This document shows, piece by piece, positions 62,116-64,000 of a DNA stretch of 64,000 nt; the first letter of the stretch is position 1; each line of letters starts with the position of its first letter. The translations under genes and the position numbers were made by a program. Under the pieces are notes generated by a model. The model saw only the letters and a program-made list of their open reading frames with translations, searched no databases and had not been told where the DNA came from. Origin of the DNA: Catenulispora yoronensis (GTDB taxonomy: Bacteria; Actinomycetota; Actinomycetes; Streptomycetales; Catenulisporaceae); contig NZ_BAAAQN010000026.1 of NCBI RefSeq assembly GCF_039531695.1, forward strand, positions 1 through 64,000, read 5' to 3'.

Positions 62116-64000
62116 ATGGATCCTGCCTTGTCGCGACACAGACATCGCAGAACACTGACACACTCGACGCTCGTCGCCGCACTCGCCGGCGCCCTGCTGA
62201 TCTCCGGTGGACCGGCGTGGGCCCAGGGTGCCCCGCCATCACCGGCACCGCATTCCACTCCGTCGCCGTCGGCCGGCGCCAAGACGGCGGACGGTGCGAG
62301 CACGACGCCGGCCAAACCCGGGAGCGACAGCTCGGACAAGAGCAGCAAAACCGATAAGGCGCCGGCAGTGCAGAAGGTCGGCACCGCCACGCCGGAGAAG
62401 CTGGCAGCGCAGAAGGACCTCAGCGACGCCACCGCCAAGGCCAAGGCGACCGGCAAGCCAGCCCCGGTCGACTCCCAGACGACCACCTACGCAACCACCG
62501 TGGCCAACCCGGATGGTTCGTTCACCTCGACTGAGAACATCGCGCCGCAGCGAGTGAAGCAGAACAACGCCTGGGTCCCGGTCGACACCACCCTGAAGCA
62601 GGCGGCCGACGGCACCTGGCAGACCAAGGCGTCGGTATCCGGCATCACCATCTCCGGCGGCGGCACCGCCCCACTGGCGATCGAAGACGACCGCGCCGGG
62701 CATGTGCTGACCATCACGTGGCCCACGGCGCTGCCCAAGCCTCAGGTCAGCGGCAACACCGCCACCTACCCGGCGATCCTGCCCGGCGTGGACCTGAAGC
62801 TGACCGCCGATGCCTACGGCGTCAGCGACGTCCTGGTCATCCACAACGCCAAAGCCGCCGCCAACCCGGCACTGAAGACGCTGCACCTGGGCATGTCCAG
62901 CCCGGGGTTGACGGTGAAGGCCACCGACTCCGGCGGGCTGAAGGCCACCGACAAGGACGGCAAGGACCGCTTCACCGGCACCACGCCGATGATGTGGGAC
63001 TCCGCCACCGCACCGGCTGCGAAGACTGCGGCGGCAACACCGGACCAGAGCGCGAACACCGCCGTGGCGGACACCAACGACCTCACCAAGTCCCCGGCCA
63101 TGACCTCGCACCTGGCCAAGATGCCGATCACTACTGGCGGCAACGGGATCGACTTCCGCCCGGACCAGAAGATGCTCGGGGACGCCGGCACTGTCTACCC
63201 GGTGTATCTGGACCCGGACATCACCCCGGTCTACTCCAACGAGCGTGCTGAGATCTGGGAGTGCTACGACCGGGAGTACATCAACGGTATCGGTGAGACC
63301 GGTGCCCAGGTCCTGCGCGTGGGATGGAACTCCTGCGGCGGTCGCGTCCGCGGCATGCTGCAATTCGACACCAGCCAACTGGTCGGGCTGGAGGATGTTC
63401 CCGAGCGTATCGACAATGCGTACATCAAACTGCGCAATGAGAACGGTTGCACTCCAGTGACCGTCTACCGCACGGGCTACATCCAAGATGGAGTGACCTG
63501 GACCAACCAGGGCAGCAAGAGCATTTGGACCGGCGGGCTGGCCGGGCCGATTCCCGGCCAGCAGCAAGGCTGCCCCACCCAGAACGCCGGGCAACAGTTC
63601 GTGATCGACGACCTCCAGCAGGCCAAGGACGCCGCCACGAACGACTGGGGCACCATCACCCTGGGCTTCCAGGCCACCAACGAGGCCAACCACTCCACCT
63701 CGAACTACATGACGTACTACGCGTCCGGCACCGGCTACTGGGGCGCCAGCGAGCCGACCCTGACCGCCCACTGGTGGAGCTGGCCGACCGTCGCCAACTT
63801 CGGCGTCAGCACCGCGCCGATCAACAACCACGGCGCCACACAGGGCATCTGCGGATCGCAGCAGAACAGCCCGGGCTACCTGCCCATCACCAGCACTCCA
63901 GTGACGCTGACCGCCGACGTCAGTGACGAGGACCAAGGACATCTCCTCGGCTTCGCCTACGAAGTCGACAGCTATGACAACACCGGCAAGTGGCTCGGCA
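62116..64000 (+). CDS. secreted DNRLRE-type cell-surface protein, cut by the window edge
   Basis: The frame is open from the ATG at 62116 (GGAGGG 7 nt upstream) to the right edge, so at least 628 residues are present and the C-terminus is missing. Residues 1-38 are a signal peptide (RRTLTHSTLVAALAGALLISGGPAWA). A Ser/Ala/Lys-rich linker follows, then a beta-rich region (residues 120-360), then a DNRLRE-type domain with RVGWNSCGGRVRGMLQFDTSQLVGL and DGVTWTNQGSKSIWTGG. Such proteins often sit beside RHS toxins in actinomycetes and may help display or release them (inference from context). Confidence 0.8.
   Translation, partial: MDPALSRHRHRRTLTHSTLVAALAGALLISGGPAWAQGAPPSPAPHSTPSPSAGAKTADGASTTPAKPGSDSSDKSSKTDKAPAVQKVGTATPEKLAAQKDLSDATAKAKATGKPAPVDSQTTTYATTVANPDGSFTSTENIAPQRVKQNNAWVPVDTTLKQAADGTWQTKASVSGITISGGGTAPLAIEDDRAGHVLTITWPTALPKPQVSGNTATYPAILPGVDLKLTADAYGVSDVLVIHNAKAAANPALKTLHLGMSSPGLTVKATDSGGLKATDKDGKDRFTGTTPMMWDSATAPAAKTAAATPDQSANTAVADTNDLTKSPAMTSHLAKMPITTGGNGIDFRPDQKMLGDAGTVYPVYLDPDITPVYSNERAEIWECYDREYINGIGETGAQVLRVGWNSCGGRVRGMLQFDTSQLVGLEDVPERIDNAYIKLRNENGCTPVTVYRTGYIQDGVTWTNQGSKSIWTGGLAGPIPGQQQGCPTQNAGQQFVIDDLQQAKDAATNDWGTITLGFQATNEANHSTSNYMTYYASGTGYWGASEPTLTAHWWSWPTVANFGVSTAPINNHGATQGICGSQQNSPGYLPITSTPVTLTADVSDEDQGHLLGFAYEVDSYDNTGKWLG

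Noticed and set aside
62239..63942. 567-codon minus-strand frame opposite the DNRLRE-type gene
   Set aside because: Shadow of the plus-strand gene, which has a ribosome site, signal peptide and domain motifs.
1..64000. tRNA, rRNA and complete insertion sequences
   Set aside because: No tRNA-like T-loop and acceptor pairing, no rRNA-like stretch and no transposase motif were found on reading; a tRNAscan or Infernal run would be needed to exclude small RNAs fully.

Overview
The window is very GC-rich, with strong G/C at third codon positions, frequent GTG and TTG starts, AGGAGG-type ribosome sites and many 4-nt stop/start overlaps. The gene content (a DUF574-type S-adenosyl methyltransferase, ECF sigma factor, WXG100-type secretion proteins, IniA/IniC-like dynamins, a very large RHS protein with a DNRLRE-type partner) points to a filamentous or otherwise complex actinomycete. 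A Catenulispora-like genus is possible, but I cannot prove the genus from sequence alone. No rRNA, tRNA, CRISPR array or canonical transposase was seen.

Layout. 1-3.9 kb: single genes for a small hydrolase, a secreted cystatin-like protein, a methyltransferase, a VOC protein and an M55 peptidase. 3.8-12.7 kb (minus strand): a five-gene operon whose four junctions are all GTGA or ATGA overlaps. It encodes two dynamin-like GTPases (IniA-like, then IniC-like), an Hsp70-beta-propeller fusion, a helical acidic protein that may be a GrpE-like exchange factor, and a membrane-anchored Hsp70. This is the strongest candidate for an undescribed system here. 12.9-17.3 kb: a lone NRPS-type condensation domain, then a small WXG-like protein and a large one with a type VII secretion N-terminus. 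17.3-23.8 kb: a 175-nt imperfect palindrome, secreted proteins, and an ECF sigma factor with a Q/N-rich tail, overlapping the gene for its probable membrane partner. 23.9-26.6 kb: a polyprenyl synthase next to an Lcp/MpaB-like heme oxygenase.

26.6-36.4 kb: an organosulfur scavenging cluster. A small leader peptide (RRHVDLARVSSAIC type) precedes a DszB-like desulfinase with its Cys/His/Arg triad, an SsuABC transporter, an M20 amidohydrolase, two flavin monooxygenase-family proteins, a leaderless solute-binding-like protein and an FMN reductase. A divergent IclR regulator has a palindrome just in front of it. 36.5-38.8 kb: a ROK regulator, a strong hairpin, about 385 bp of AGCTC-rich low-complexity DNA and a secreted ricin-type lectin.

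39.0-46.1 kb: a 1407-residue fusion of alpha/beta hydrolase, STAND NTPase and helical repeats (possible defence or signalling ATPase), a proline/tryptophan-rich protein, and a DnaN-like sliding-clamp paralogue with an added Cys-rich tail. 46.2-48.0 kb: a three-gene membrane/Rieske operon. 48.0-53.7 kb: a histidine kinase and response regulator divergent from an MMPL exporter, then a methyltransferase and a GNAT acetyltransferase. 53.8-64 kb: an RHS polymorphic toxin with a HINT domain and a variable tip, a probable immunity gene directly behind it, and a divergent DNRLRE-type secreted protein that runs off the right edge.
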